DNA from: Physcomitrium patens
Lineage: Eukaryota; Streptophyta; Bryopsida; Funariales; Funariaceae
DNA: 64,000 bases
Direction of reading: 5' to 3'
Assembly: GCF_000002425.4 (NCBI RefSeq)
Contig: NC_037275.1
Location: 10,588,533-10,652,532, forward strand
The notes beneath the pieces are model-generated. The model did no database searches and had not been told where the DNA came from. It was given only the letters and a program-made list of their open reading frames with translations. Shown here piece after piece: positions 45,900 through 58,500 of the stretch. The translations under genes and the position numbers were made by a program. Every line of letters starts with the position of its first letter. Position 1 is the first letter of the stretch.

Positions 45900-46440
45900 C
45901 AAGTATATCGGGAATAAGGATTAGTATGCTTGAGAAGTTTGATGGAACAAGATCAAAATTTTGAGGATTTTTATAACAAGTCAAGCTCTATCTATGGTTG
46001 CATCTTTTCCAATATTCTGATGGATTTACTCAAGTCAGATTCATATGTGCATTCCTATTAGGAAGTATCCTCTCTTGATTTACACCTTTAATAGAAAAGC
46101 ATTTGTGTCTCCTTTATGATTTGTATTCATTCCTAGAAGAATTTATCACCATATTTGGAAAAAGTGATCAAGAAAGAGTAGCAAAGATCAAGCTCTTATT
46201 TGTACAACAAAGATCTCAATCAGCCATCATATATATTGCTAAATTCTAAAACCTTGCTTACAATGTGGACTCAAATGACAAAGCATTTATCAATAAATTT
46301 TGATATGGATTGAAGGATAATATCAAAGATTTGTTACTAACAATGCCAAAGACAAAATCTTTGGAACAATTTATTGCTCAAGCCATTGTATACAATAATT
46401 GATTATTAAAAAGATGCCAAGAACAAAGATTTGACTAAAG
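45900..46440 (+). pseudogene. CV4 gag
   Basis: Capsid region aligned with CV1: MLEKFDGTRSKF (45930), then a stop where CV1 has an Arg-type codon, FGKSDQERVAKIKL (46155-46190), NDKAFINKF followed by TGA (46301-46303) and YGLKDNIKDLLLTMPKTKSLEQF (46304-46372). The zinc knuckle expected next is absent; D1 begins about 130 bp later. 45346-45899 is AT-rich leader with a GGTTGGTGACTACCC-type repeat remnant near 45500. Confidence 0.75.
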
Positions 46441-46575
46441 AAAAAAAAAAATCAAATAACAATAGTAATTCTTAAGTATTCAAATACATATTTATCAAGG
46501 CCAAAACCAATACAAATTAATACAATAAGTTTTAAATTCCTCAAAGAGTAGAAAAAGACTCGACAATATCAAGAG

Positions 46576-48767
46576 GGCTGTGAGCTCTCAATTATATTCT
46601 AAAATTTAAATTTTTGTTATTTTTTTATTTTATGATAATTAAATATGTTAGATTAGGATTTATATAAGTGGAATTTAGTTTTATAGAATTTTTAGGATTA
46701 CAACCCTTGATGGTATAAATTCCTTGAATTATGTTAATTAATATTAAAGTGATAAGAGTTAAAAAATTAGAATAGCAACTTAATTAGTTTAATAATTTAG
46801 AGGTTGTTAGTCATTACTATAAGGGTTGAATAAAAGCCTATGAGTGCATCTATAATCATTCAAATGATTTAGGAGTTGGAATTATAATTCTCTAAAAGAT
46901 TTAGGAAAGTTAGCAATGATAATTTTGGATTTTCCTCCAAATTCGACAAATTCAAGCAGCATGGTGGTTCTTCTACTTAATGGGAGTCTTTTTAATGCAA
47001 TGGTGGCACCAGATTTACCTTGTGGAGTGAAGAAAATAAGATCAGCAATCTCTCCTTCAAAATACAAGAAAATCAATGAAATTCTCATTTTGAAGAATTT
47101 CACAAAAATTGCCAAAATCCTTGTAAGTAAAAACTTCCATGAAAATTATAATTGAGCATGGATTGAGGCATGTGAGTAGTTGATCTTAGCTTAAAAAGGT
47201 GTTTCAAACATAATAATGAAGTTAGATTTACAAAAAAAATTCTTCCTTGACCACTTACAAGAGCCATCAACCTTAATAACAAGATTGATCTCTCCTCTTT
47301 TGGATGAAGGGTAGAGCCATGCCAAAATTTGGCCAAAATCCTAATCTTAATTTTATTTAGGTTTTAATTCTCATTTTGAACCTTATGATTTTATGGATTT
47401 TACATTGTGAAGGATGGTCATTAAGTTTAAAAATATGTTTCATTGAGGTAGATATCTCCTCCGCCTTTCCAATACCCCAAGGGTTTCAAGGGCCTTGGAT
47501 TTTTTTCAATCAGTCACTCAGTTTCTTTTTTTTTCAATGTAATATTCTAAATAGTTGTAGCTTTTGTTTTTAGCTTTCCGACAAGATAAGATTCGCTTGA
47601 TTTGGAGTAAGAAGGAATTTTTGATGAATTTTTGAGTTTGAGAGAGTCGATTGCTTTTGTAGTTTAAATCAATCGAGTTTGGAAAGGCATTTCTCAGTGC
47701 TTGATAATTTGATTTATTTGAAATTTTAGAAGAATCAAACCCTATAAGTTAAGCTCTGAAAGACACAAGTTTTGTTGAATTCAAAGACTATCTGAATTTT
47801 TAGTGAATTTCTAAGTGAAGAGGGTTGGTCATTTCGGCAATTTGGATCACTCAACTTCAAAGGATAAATTCTCACGATTGAATCATTAGATTGCAACGAA
47901 AATTATTGGATCAAAAGCGCCTTCAAGTTAGCCTTGCAACAAGCTAAGAATCATTCAAATTGAAGTTGATTACAAATTTTGGTAAATTTTGGAGTAGAAA
48001 GGGGTCGCTGCCTTTAATCCTTACGTGTTGTCAAGGTACCTTCGCTTTCACCTCACTTACTTTATTTTTACTATTATTTCACAATGACTTGTAATCTCCA
48101 CATTTCACTTTTTGGCTAATAAATTTTAAGTTTAACTTTTAATCTTTAATATTCTCACTTTAACTTTTAATTTTAACTTTTAACTTTAACTTTTAAATTA
48201 AAATTTTAATTTTAACTTTTCACTTAACCTTTAATCTAGTCGCATGATTCCTATAATAGCTGAAAAAACTTGTTATCCAATACCTTGTCTTCTTTGGCAA
48301 TCATGCTTCTTATTTTGTGACTGTATTGTTTTTTTAGATAATGTTGAGTTGTGTGTTTAACTTCTCTTCAATATAAGCATAAGCCCTTGTGAGGCCAAAT
48401 TTTACCACTTGATGAAACCTATGCCACACAATAAGTCCAAGAGGTGGAATTGGAGAGCTCTCAATTGTATAATTGTTAGATTAATTTAAATCTTTATATT
48501 AAAAATTCAATTATAAATTTTGGAGTAGAAAAGGGTCGATGCCTTTAATCCTTACGTGTTGTCAAGGTACCTTCGCTTTCATCCCACTTACTTTATTTTT
48601 ACTATTATCTTCACAATGACTTGTAATCTCTACATTTCACTTTTTGGCTAATAAATTTTAAGTTTAACTTTTAATCTTTAATATTCTCACTTTAACTTTT
48701 AATTTTAACTTTTAACTTTAACTTTTAAATTAAACTTTTAATTTTAACTTTTCACTTAACCTTTAAT
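46576..48767 (+). repeat. D1: insertion with long direct terminal repeats (TRIM/LARD-like?)
   Basis: Begins TGTGAGCTCTCAATT. A second copy of that start (GGAGAGCTCTCAATTG) lies at about 48453. A 255-bp block of TTTTGGAGTAGAAA...ACCTTTAATCT occurs twice with few differences (about 47981-48236 and 48512-48767). I read this as a left terminal repeat of about 1.66 kb (46576-48236), a 215-bp centre ending in a purine run (AAGAGGTGGAA), and a right repeat with a large internal deletion. The centre has no protein genes. The terminal bases are not TG...CA on the right, and no target duplication was found, so the class is uncertain. Confidence 0.5.
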
Positions 48768-51221
48768 CTTCCAAAGAAGAACGTAGATATTCTTCTAAAG
48801 CATCATCTTTATGATTGTTCCATCAATCTTTACAAAATAGCTAAACTACTATTTGGACCAATCTATAGTCTATCACAAAACAAGTTGATTGCACTCAAAG
48901 AGTACATTGATAAGAACTTAGTTAAGAATTTCATATGTCATTCTAAATCTCAAATTGATGCTCCTATCTTATTTGTGAAGAAAAAAGACAAATCTTTGCA
49001 GATGTGTATAGACTATTGAAGATTCAATAAGATCACCATTAACAATAGATATCCTCTACCTTTGATTTTAGGACATTTTGATCAACTAAATTAAACAAAG
49101 ATCTATACAAAAATAGATCTATATGGAGCATATAATTTGGTACGTATTAAAGAAAGAGATAAATGAAAAATTATATTTCAAACCAGATATGGGAATTTTG
49201 AATATAATATCATGTCTTTTCGACTCACAAATGTACCATTTTATTTTTCAATATTTAATGAATAATATATTTTGTGAATTTTTTGTTGATTTTGTCATAT
49301 GTTATTTGAATGATATCTTAATCTACTCTAAGAATAAAGAATAGTATGAAATTCATGTTCATTGTGTGTTACAAAAACTTAGAGATTCATGATTATATGC
49401 CAAGTTAAAAAAGTGTGTATTCCACACTACTCAAGTTGACTTCCTAGGATACATCATTTCCAATGAAGGGCTAATGATGGATCCAAAGAAGGTCCAAACT
49501 ATCATAGATTAGAAGATTTCAAGAATAGTAAGGAATGTGCAATATTTTTTGGACTTTGTCAATTACCATCAAATATTCATCAAGAATTTTTTTTAAGTTG
49601 CAACTCTACTTGCACATTTGACTTGTAAAAATAAACTTGAATGGTATAAAGAAGCCAAAGCATCTTTTGATGCTTTAAAAAAGGAATTTACTTTTGTACC
49701 AATCTTATATTGTATTGACTTTTCTAAGGTATTTTTTACAAAAATAGATATATTAGATTTTGTCTTGAATGTATTATTATCACAAATAGAATCAAATGAT
49801 AAATTCCATCTAATAGCTTTGTATTCCAAAAACATTTCAACAACTAAGATTAATTATTAAATCCATAATAAAGAATTTTTTGCAATTATAGATTCATTTC
49901 AAGAATAGCATTATTATTTAGAAGGCACCTTGAGTCCAATTATCATATATATAAATTACAAGAATCTTGAATATTTTATGTCAACACATATTTTAAATCG
50001 TCGCCAAGCTCATTAAAGCATGTACTTATCAAGATTTGATTTTAAGATTACTTATCAATTCCAAAATCAACAAGGTTTGTCAGACGTCTTTTCTAGATAT
50101 TCTTATCTTCTATCAAAAGAAGAATATGTATCTTTTAATCAACAAAGAATAATTCTCTTGAAGCAAAAAAAATTTCACCTTCAAGCAACAAAATCAACAT
50201 TAACTATTGATTCAACATTTGTCAAGAAAATTCAATCAAGTATGTCCTCTGATCTTCTTATCTATGATATCAAGAATAATTCTTTTAAGTCTCATGATAC
50301 TTCCAAGTTTGAGTTCAATAACAACCTACTCTATTTTGAGGGATGATTATACATTCCAAAAGATGGGGCACAATTATATTTTCTTCAAACTTGTCATGAC
50401 TTTCCAATAGTCGATATTTTTTATACAGTAAGATTTTGGAGCTAATATTAAGAGATTTTTAGTGGCTTCAAATATAAAAGGCAGTTAAAAACTTTCTACA
50501 ATCATGTGATATTTGTTCAAGATCTTAAATCCCTTGCTATCGACCATATGGACTTCTTGAGCCATAACCTATTCTAAAACAACCATGGTCTTTCATTTCT
50601 ATGGATTTTATCACAAATCTTCCAATCTCAAGTTCATATGATTCTATACTAAAGATAGTAGATCATTTTATTAAGATGGCATATTTTGTATCATGTACAA
50701 AATCTATTACAGATGAAGAAATGACTAAGTTTTTTTTTAACAACATGTGTTCCTATCACAAATTGCCTAAAGATATTATATCAGATAAAAAGACTCAATT
50801 TACATCAAGATTTTGGAGAACCCTTTTTAAGATTTTAAAAGTGGATATAAAGCTCTCTTTGGCTTTTCACCTTCAAATTGATGGGTAAGCAGAATAGATG
50901 AATTAAGTTTTGGAACAGTACTTGAGGTGTACCATTAACTATCATCAAGATAATTGGCCAACTCTTTTACTATTTGCAAAGTTTATAAATAATATTTTAG
51001 TACATTCTTCCACTCAACAAACACCTTTCTTTGTCAACTATAGTTATCACCTACAACTTGATACTTTTGACTTTTCAAAAGTTAATAATCCTACCACAAA
51101 AGATTTGGCAAATCATTTTTTAAAGTTATATGCAACAATGAAGGCACAACTAAAGGATGCTCAAGAACAACAAAAAATTTATACACATGCTTATTGCAAG
51201 GAACAACCACAATTTAACATA
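48768..51221 (+). pseudogene. CV4 pol: RT, RNase H, integrase (truncated)
   Basis: RT starts KKKNVDIL (48775) and includes FVKKKDKSLQMCIDY and, near 49290-49320, VICYLNDILIYSK, where the catalytic YLDD is YLND. RNase H: DILDFVLNVLLSQ and SRFDFKITYQFQNQQGLSDVFSR. Integrase: MDFITNLPISSSYDS, a decayed SD-K-TQFTSRFWRTLF, and LAFHLQIDG followed by a stop. [15 protein letters not shown] and the FVNYSYHLQLD block follow. Ends abruptly at about 51221. About twenty stops or shifts. Confidence 0.85.
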
Positions 51222-51285
51222 GTATCAAGGATACAAATTGGAAGAAGATACATAAAGTCATGGAATCTATATCAAAAAAAAAAGT

Positions 51286-51766
51286 GACAAAATAAAAAAA
51301 AGTATGTATATTCAAGGAAGAATTGGAATGACTATTGTCAAAGACTAGAAAACATAAGACTCTTGAAACTAGATTAAGAACCAAGAAAGGAATTGATAAG
51401 AGTGAGAAAGGCCTCACTCTTGCCTCTAAATATACTACTAAACTAAAAAATATGTGGCGACAAGCTATAGGACCTCTAATACTTGTCCAACTTATAAGAT
51501 TCATGTCTAATTTGCAAGGCAAGTTTCCTAGGTGTGTGCCATATGTCCATCTTGTACTACAAGTGATCAACATATCGACATATGGCCTCTCTTTGTTGGC
51601 CAAGTTTTCAACCTGTTAATCACCTATAGACATGTATAAAGGCAAAGCAACGTCTATGAAGCTTCTGAAAAGCTTTCCATAAGATATAATTATATTTATT
51701 TATTTTAATTTATTTCTACCTATTCTTATTATTTAAATAATTATCAAGATAAATATGTATGTCCGT
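51286..51766 (-). repeat. LTR of CV5 (main part)
   Basis: Reverse complement aligns with the CV4 5' LTR along its length, including GGTCCTATAG, the TATATTTAGAGGCAAGAGTGA promoter region and the GAAAGCTTTTCAGAAGCTTC start. FL1 splits its first bases from the rest. Confidence 0.75.
51763..51766 (+). repeat. Target-site duplication of FL1 (left), CCGT
   Basis: CCGT immediately before the FL1 5' LTR; the same four bases follow the 3' LTR at 60518-60521. The fifth base differs on each side, so the duplication is 4 bp. Confidence 0.8.
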
Positions 51767-52945
51767 TGTTGTGTTGTAACACGAATAAACAGTGAAAATA
51801 AAAAGAAAGGGGAATTTTATTAATATTCAGTTACCTCGAATATTGGGAGCATCGACCAACTCCAGTACAAATACTGAGTGGTCAGGTTCAGTCACTCCGT
51901 TACAGTCAACTGGGGCATACTGAAATGCTCCATTCGATTCCAATAACGGGAGTCAGCAGGAAGAGAAGGACCAATTCACACGACGGGTTCGAGGAGCCAA
52001 TTGGATCCAATTTCGATAATCCAATCCGGGTCCTCTTATCCAATATGAGACCTGAATTGGCCGGTCAATCCAATGCAGTCTAATTACGGAGAATCCAGGT
52101 CTTACTACGGGTCTTAGCCAATCTGACGCGAGGACCAATTTGACCCAATTACGGGAACATCCAGGTTACTACGGGCATCTTTCCCAATATAGGACCTGAA
52201 TTGGTCGGGCGACTCAATGTGGTCCTGATTACGGGGTTCGATTCTGTTTCAGGCTGTCCTGTTCGCTGTGCCGTTTCAGGGAACGTTGTTTTCAGTAAAT
52301 GGATTTCTTAAAAGTAAAAACGGAGGAGAAAGCTCTGATGGCGAGAGCCAATTTTGGATCCAAGCTTGACGGCGAGAGCCAATTTCGGATCCAAGCTTGA
52401 GGTGGGAGCCAATTTCGGATCTAAGACGGAAGATTGAAGAAATTCAGAGGATAAGGTTAGGGGGGATATAGTTTTGAAAGGGGAGGGTTTTTTTGGGGGA
52501 ATCGGGGGGGAGCTAGTTTTCAAGCTTTTGCAAGGTTACCAGTTCGGTTTTCATTGGAGGGTTTTGAAGATCAAGGGAATTAGAGAGAGGAGCTTCATGC
52601 TTCGGGTCGGGGAAGGAAAGACATAGAATTTGGATTTTTCTTCTTCGTAGAGTTTTGAGAAGACTGAGGCAATCGCTGCTGAAGTCAGTGTTGTAATGGT
52701 GAATTGGGATTTTTAAATGAAGTGGGTTTGAATACTCTTGACTGTTTTGTAAAATCGAGTTACGTCTGTGATTGAAGGATTAAAAGGGTGTCTATAGGAT
52801 TGAGTATGCGGAGTGAATGAAATTTATTAGGTTAATCTAATAGGACAGTCAGTGGATACAAGATCGTAAGTACAAAGGGGTATTGAAGATTAACAGTTTG
52901 GGTTGTTCGGGGTTCTTTGTAACGTCTAGAGACCTACCGGCTGGG

Positions 52946-52978
<33 letters not shown>

Positions 52979-53150
52979 CTTCGACAAGCAGTCGAAGAGC
53001 ATCCGTATAGATTTACGGTACATTGTTGCAGTCGTTTATATTCCAGCAGTCAAAAACTGATAGACTGCTTGACTATCGGCGAATCTCCATACTACCTTCT
53101 ACAGCCAGACGCCCGGCGCGTTCTCGAGCAGGAAAGCACGTAATACGACA
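51767..53150 (+). repeat. 5' LTR of FL1
   Basis: Starts TGTTGTGTTGTAACACG (with the palindrome GTGTTGTAACAC) and ends CACGTAATACGACA. It contains a pure run of 31 A at 52946-52976, 174 bp before its end, also 31 A in the 3' LTR. Around 51920-51965 a shortened remnant of the FL2 LTR zinc-knuckle frame is recognisable (GGGGCATACT...AATGCTCCATTC). Confidence 0.95.
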
Positions 53151-53221
53151 TAAGTGGTGAATCCAACATGAACGCTTGAGGTGGAAGGTATTGGATTTCG
53201 GTTGATTTTATCTTTATTTTT
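53151..53221 (+). promoter_or_regulatory. FL1 primer-binding region and leader
   Basis: TAAG precedes TGGTGAATCCAACATG four bases after the LTR end, a candidate primer site starting with TGG. I could not name the tRNA. The gag ATG follows at 53222, a very short leader compared with CV1. Confidence 0.5.
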
Positions 53222-55594
53222 ATGGAAAACGAAAATAAAAATTTTGAAGGATTTTTGGGAGAAGTTTCTGGTGGAGAGTCTTCTAAAGGACAAGGTATGC
53301 ACATGGATCCGTCTATTGCTAGTTTGTTTCAAGCCTTCTCATTGTCAATGCAGCAACAGCAAAGCAATGATCGAAAGGAAGCTTTGGCAACCAAAGCATT
53401 GCAAGCAGTGGTCAATAAAATTGATCAATTTGATGGGAGGAATATTTCAAGGTATTTAAGATGTTATGTTCGTGAAATGGAATTAAATCGGGTTTCTGAG
53501 AAGAAAATGGTTGCACTATTTGGACTTGCCACGATACCGGAGATAAGGGACTACATTACATCGATTACGAATCGTTGTGGGAATTCATGGGAAGATTTTT
53601 CACATGCATTGAAAGACGAATATTTCTTGGAAGATGCTGATTGCGTTACTAAGAAGCTGTTTCTGGGATGGATTGAACGGCCCAATAAGAATTTGCAAGC
53701 AACAGAGCTACTAAGGGAATTTGAGAGGCAGTACTCTCAATTATCGAAGGTAGAAAAATTGACATTGGAGCCAAACAAAGTTGATCTATTTCTTCAAGCT
53801 GCTGATAGAGAATTGCAAGAGAAATTAGAACCCCTTCTTGAAGACAAAGAAGAAGATGAAGGATTGACAACGAAGTGGAAGAACGTTGAAGATGCAGTGG
53901 GGTTGCTTACAAAAAAAGAAAGGAGGAAGGATAGGAGCAATATTCTGAAAACAGTACAAGCACCCAAAGCTCCAGTACGTACAACACCACCAACAATGCC
54001 TACAGTTCAACCTTCGACATCCTTGTCAAAGAAAGCAGATATGGGTATGGAAGAAATTATATGAGGAATGCGAGATCTTCAAATCAAATTGGCAAGACTT
54101 AAAGAGAATACTTCTATAAACAATTCGAAGAATGTTTCAAAACAAGGATATGTACAAAGATGCATTTGGTGTGATGATGCTTCACACACTAGAAAAGATT
54201 GCAATGAATTTAATAATATGATACGGCAGGGAATTATTTACTGGAAAGATGGAAAGATAGCATTGAAAGATAGGGAGGATCTTCTTCAAACCAATTTTGG
54301 CAAGGGAGGAATGAGAGCATTGGTTCAAGATTACTTAAAAGAGCATGAAACAGTAGCACGAGAAAGTGCAAGTTATGGTGCTAGAGTAGATGATGAAATT
54401 GGTGGAAGTACGGAAACTAGTGAGTTTTGGGCTTCTGCCGTTTCTACAATGCAAGAAGGGAAATTACATCGAAGAGCGTTATTGAGAACTGCAGCTACAA
54501 TACGAGGAAGAACAGGTTGGGAGGATCCTGTTGAGTCTCTTTCAGTTCATGCATATATTGCTAAGAGCCAACATGAAGCTTTGATGGAAGAAAAAAGACG
54601 AGGAAATTTTGATGATACTAGAGAAGGAAATTCTTTTAAGAGGCAAACTCGAGGAGACAAGGCTCGAGAGGCAGCTTCACAAGAATTGCCTGTAAAGGAT
54701 ACCTCAGCATCATTGGGTGAAAAAACAACGGAGACAAAAGATAAGGACAAATCAATTGCTTATAAGCTACTTTCTGACATTGAAGCGGCAACAAATTTGA
54801 AAGGGGTGTTGGAAGAACGTATATTAAACGCTAAGGTGGAATTCACATTGAAAGAAGTCTTGGGAATTACAAAGAAGGAGTTTCATGATATTATCATTGA
54901 CAACATTAAGCAAAAGAGGCAATTAATGAGCGAAACTGGAATGAGTCATGCTATTGATGCAAGAATATGTAGAGATGAAGAAGAGGTTGATATTGGTTAC
55001 AAGCAACCAACAAATGAAAAGAATGGGTATAATCAGCGAGTACATTTCGAAGATTCTAGTGACAAGGGAATGGAAACTTTGAGCCATTATACTCGAAAGC
55101 ATTGGGCAAGGGCAACTACTGAGGTATTGGTGAAGGTAGGAGATATAGAAGAACCAATAGTTGCTTTGGTGGACCATGGTTCTGAAATAAATCTCATGTC
55201 TAAAGATCTTTATAAGAAGCAAAAATGGCCAATTGATATGGAACATGGATGGGCAATACGAGCAGCTAATAACACACGAGGCGAATTATATGGAGCTTGT
55301 CTAGATGTCAAAATTCGGATTGGGGATGTTGCGACGGAGCAACATTTCTTCGTTCAAGATACAACGTCTTATCCGTTGATTTTAGGATAACCTTATATCA
55401 CGGCAACACGGATGGAAACAAAGGTACTTGACGATGGTTCTGCTTATGCAAGGGTACGGAGCGAAGATGGGAGGAAAGCTGTACAATTTCTAACAGTACC
55501 TCCTAACCATGAACGGAATCGAGATAGGTTGAGGGAGAAACCATTGCCAAAGATTGTTGAAGGATTTAAGGATTTTGGAGAGGTACCACTGTAA
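53222..55594 (+). pseudogene. FL1 gag-protease
   Basis: One frame of about 790 codons, broken by TGA 54062 and TAA 55388 and ending at TAA 55592. Gag: MENENKNFEGF start, FDGRNISRYLRCYVREME, and SWEDFSHALKDEYF in the capsid part; a Glu/Lys-rich region; zinc knuckle CIWCDDASHTRKDC near 54154-54195. Protease: ALVDHGSEINLMSKDLY near 55160-55215, with D-H-G-S where most Ty3 proteases have D-S/T-G, and LILG after it. FL2 has the same DHG, so it is a family trait. The two internal stops differ by one C-to-T change from CGA and CAA, respectively. Confidence 0.92.
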
Positions 55595-58500
55595 AGCGAG
55601 ATTATGGAGGTACAAAAGAGGAGGTACTCTCGCAAGATGAAGGTGCCTTTGATGCGAGTTTTATTGGTATATTGGAGAATGGAAATATTATATATAAGAA
55701 AGTTGATGATTTTAAAAGAAAAGAAAGAAAAAGATTATATGATATTGAAGGACAGTTATGCAAGATAGATACATTGCAAGATGATGAGAGGATTTTGGGT
55801 GTTTATGAAGAAAATAGACTGGAAGATTCATTGGAATCGATTACATCTATTGGGTTAGGGGATAATGATAAGATTGTTGAGATTCATTCGAGAGAGGTTT
55901 ATACCATGCTTGAATCTTTTCAAGCACCAGAAGTCACAGTAGAGACGAGATATAAAACGGCAGATAAGAAGGTAAAGCCTGTTGCCGGACCATTACCAGA
56001 GGATTCTAAAGAACAAATGGGAGAAGCATCAAAAGAAGCAAGTTTAAGAGATCCAATGAGTATTGGACATCAGTTTACTGAAGAGACTTTTGAAGAATTG
56101 AAGATTGGTTCTGATGGTTCTTTATTGCCGGAGGAAATTACTTGCTTCAAAAAAATGTTGGCTAAACAAGGTAGATCGTTTGCCTTCGAATCTCATGAAA
56201 TTGGGTGTGTGGATCCAAATATTATAACACCTATGGTTATCTTCACTGTACCGCATGTACCTTAGAATCTAAGACCGATTCCAATACCGAGGGCACATTT
56301 ACCTAAATTGGTGGAACTATTGAAAGAAAAGATAAAGATGAAAATATTAGAACCTTCATTTGCGTCGTATTCTAGTCGATGGTTTACGGTACCTAAGAAG
56401 AATGGGTCACTATGGTTTATTCAAGATATGCAGCCGGTGAATGCTATAACTGTCAGGAATGCAGGAATTGGACCTATTGTGGATGAATTTGCTGAGGCGT
56501 TTGCTGGAAGGGCGATCTATTCAATGGATGATTTGTATTCAGGTTATGATCAATTTCAACTTGTCGAAGGAAGTAGAGATATGACAACGATGAGGACACC
56601 GCTTGGATTGGTTAGAATGTGCACTCTTCCTCAAAGCGCGACCAACTCAGTTGCGCATATGATGAATGGGATGAATAAGGTATTGAGAGATTTTATTCCG
56701 GAAAAGACTATGCCTTTTCTGGATGATGTTCCTATAAAAGGGTGCAGAGAAGGAGACAAGGATGAAACTTTAGATACGAGGGGGTGTCGCAGATATGTTG
56801 TTGATCATATACAAGATTGTGAAAAGATTTTAACTCGGCTTGGAGAAGTTCATCTTACATTATCGGATATGAAGTCCGTATTTGGAGTGCGAGAGGTTGT
56901 AATTGTTGGACATTTATGCGGATCTTACGGAAGAAAACCAGATCCGACTAAAGTTGATGCAATTGGAAGGATGAAAAAAGATTGTGGTTCTTTAACAGAG
57001 GTTCGCAGGTTTTTGGGAGCATGTGTATTTTATCGAATCTGGATCCCTCATTTTGCTCACATAGCGGATCCATTATATGAACTGTTACGCAAGGGTTACC
57101 GATTTGAATGGAAAGAAAGGCATATTCAGGCAATGCAAAGATTGAAGAAATTATTGATGTCACCTCCAATATTGAGGAAGGTTGATTATAAGTGCAATAG
57201 ACCAGTGATTCTTACTGTAGACACTAGTCCAATTGCCGTTGGATGGGTTGTGGGTCAAGATGATTCGAATGGGAGTAGATTTGCAGTTCGATTTGGGGCT
57301 AAAGTTTTAAGTATTCGTCAGCGTGCATATTCGCAAGTCAAAAGAGAACTTTGGGGAGTCGTTTCGGCTATGAAAGCTGAAAAGGACTATTTGATTGGGG
57401 CAGTAGTAGTAATTGAAACAGATTGCTTGCCATTGCTTGGAATGTTTATTAACTGTTCAACGCCAGATATTGCAATGTTGAGATGGATTGCTTATATTAA
57501 GTCACTAAATCCAGAATTTAAGCATATCACTGAAAAGGACAATTTAGTAGCAGACATGCTATCTCGAGCAAGATACGAGAGGGAGGACGAAATGGTTGAA
57601 GACATTGATGATGTCGGATTGAAATTCTATTCAATATCAAATCTCAACAGAGAAAACAAGCTATTTCTTGAAGAATCTTATGAAGGAGAATTATTGGATA
57701 TTGGTCATTATTTGAATACCTTGTCTAAGCAGGGAAATTGGTCTACAGAAAAATTCAAACAAATAAGAAAAAAAGCATATGGATTTTTACTTCGAGATGG
57801 ATTCTTATGGAAGAAACTGAAGAAAGGAATTGGGATGCCACAATGAGTGATAGGCAAAAGGGAAGAAAAACTAAAATTATTAAAGGAGTTTCATGATAGT
57901 TTATGGGCAGGGCATAGAGGAATCTGGGCTACTTTTGCTAAACTCAAGGAACGATATTGGTGGAAAAATATGTATCGAGATGTGCTCTCATTTGTAGAGT
58001 CATGTGAAATCTGTCAATCGTATTCTAATATCCAACATCGAGATGGTCTTCATCCTACCTATCCTCTGGCTATTCATTTTAAATGGGTTGTTGATTTGGT
58101 TATTATGCCGGTTGGGTTATGGCAGATGAGATATTTGGTTTTAGCTCGTGAAGATTTATCAAATCAAGTAGAAGGAAGAGCATTGAGGACAAAATCTACA
58201 GAGGGGATTTGTAGGTTTTTGCTTGAAGATGTCATTTGCCGTTACGGGTGCGTAGGAAAAATCACTGCAGATCGTGGAGAATTAAATGCACAAGAAGCTC
58301 GTAAGTTCTTTGAAAAATGTGGAGTTAAACTATCACTGACTACTGCTTATAATCCGGAAGGGAATGCGAAAAGCGAACGCGGTCACCCGCCGATTGTGAA
58401 AGCATTGGTTAAAGCTTGTAATGGGAAAGTTAAAGAGTGGCCACGGCTTTTGTCATTTGCATTATGGGCTGATCGAACAACACATAGTTCGGTGACAAGA

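Larger units (their letters stand above)
44877..51221 (+). mobile_element. CV4: decayed Ty3 chromovirus-lineage element, 3' truncated
   Basis: 5' LTR (44877 to about 45345), leader, gag (45900-46440), then repeat insertion D1 (46576-48767) and RT-RNase H-integrase (48768-51221). Protein blocks resemble CV1 more than CV3. It breaks off in the integrase C-terminus (PQFNI) at about 51221, with no chromodomain or 3' LTR of its own. The next DNA is an inverted LTR of the same family (CV5). Zinc knuckle and protease are missing, lost at the D1 site. Confidence 0.8.

Noticed and set aside
46916..47155. Overlapping open frames on both strands in D1 (77-79 codons)
   Set aside because: Neither gives a recognisable domain, and the frame has no conserved partner in the window; noted under D1 only.
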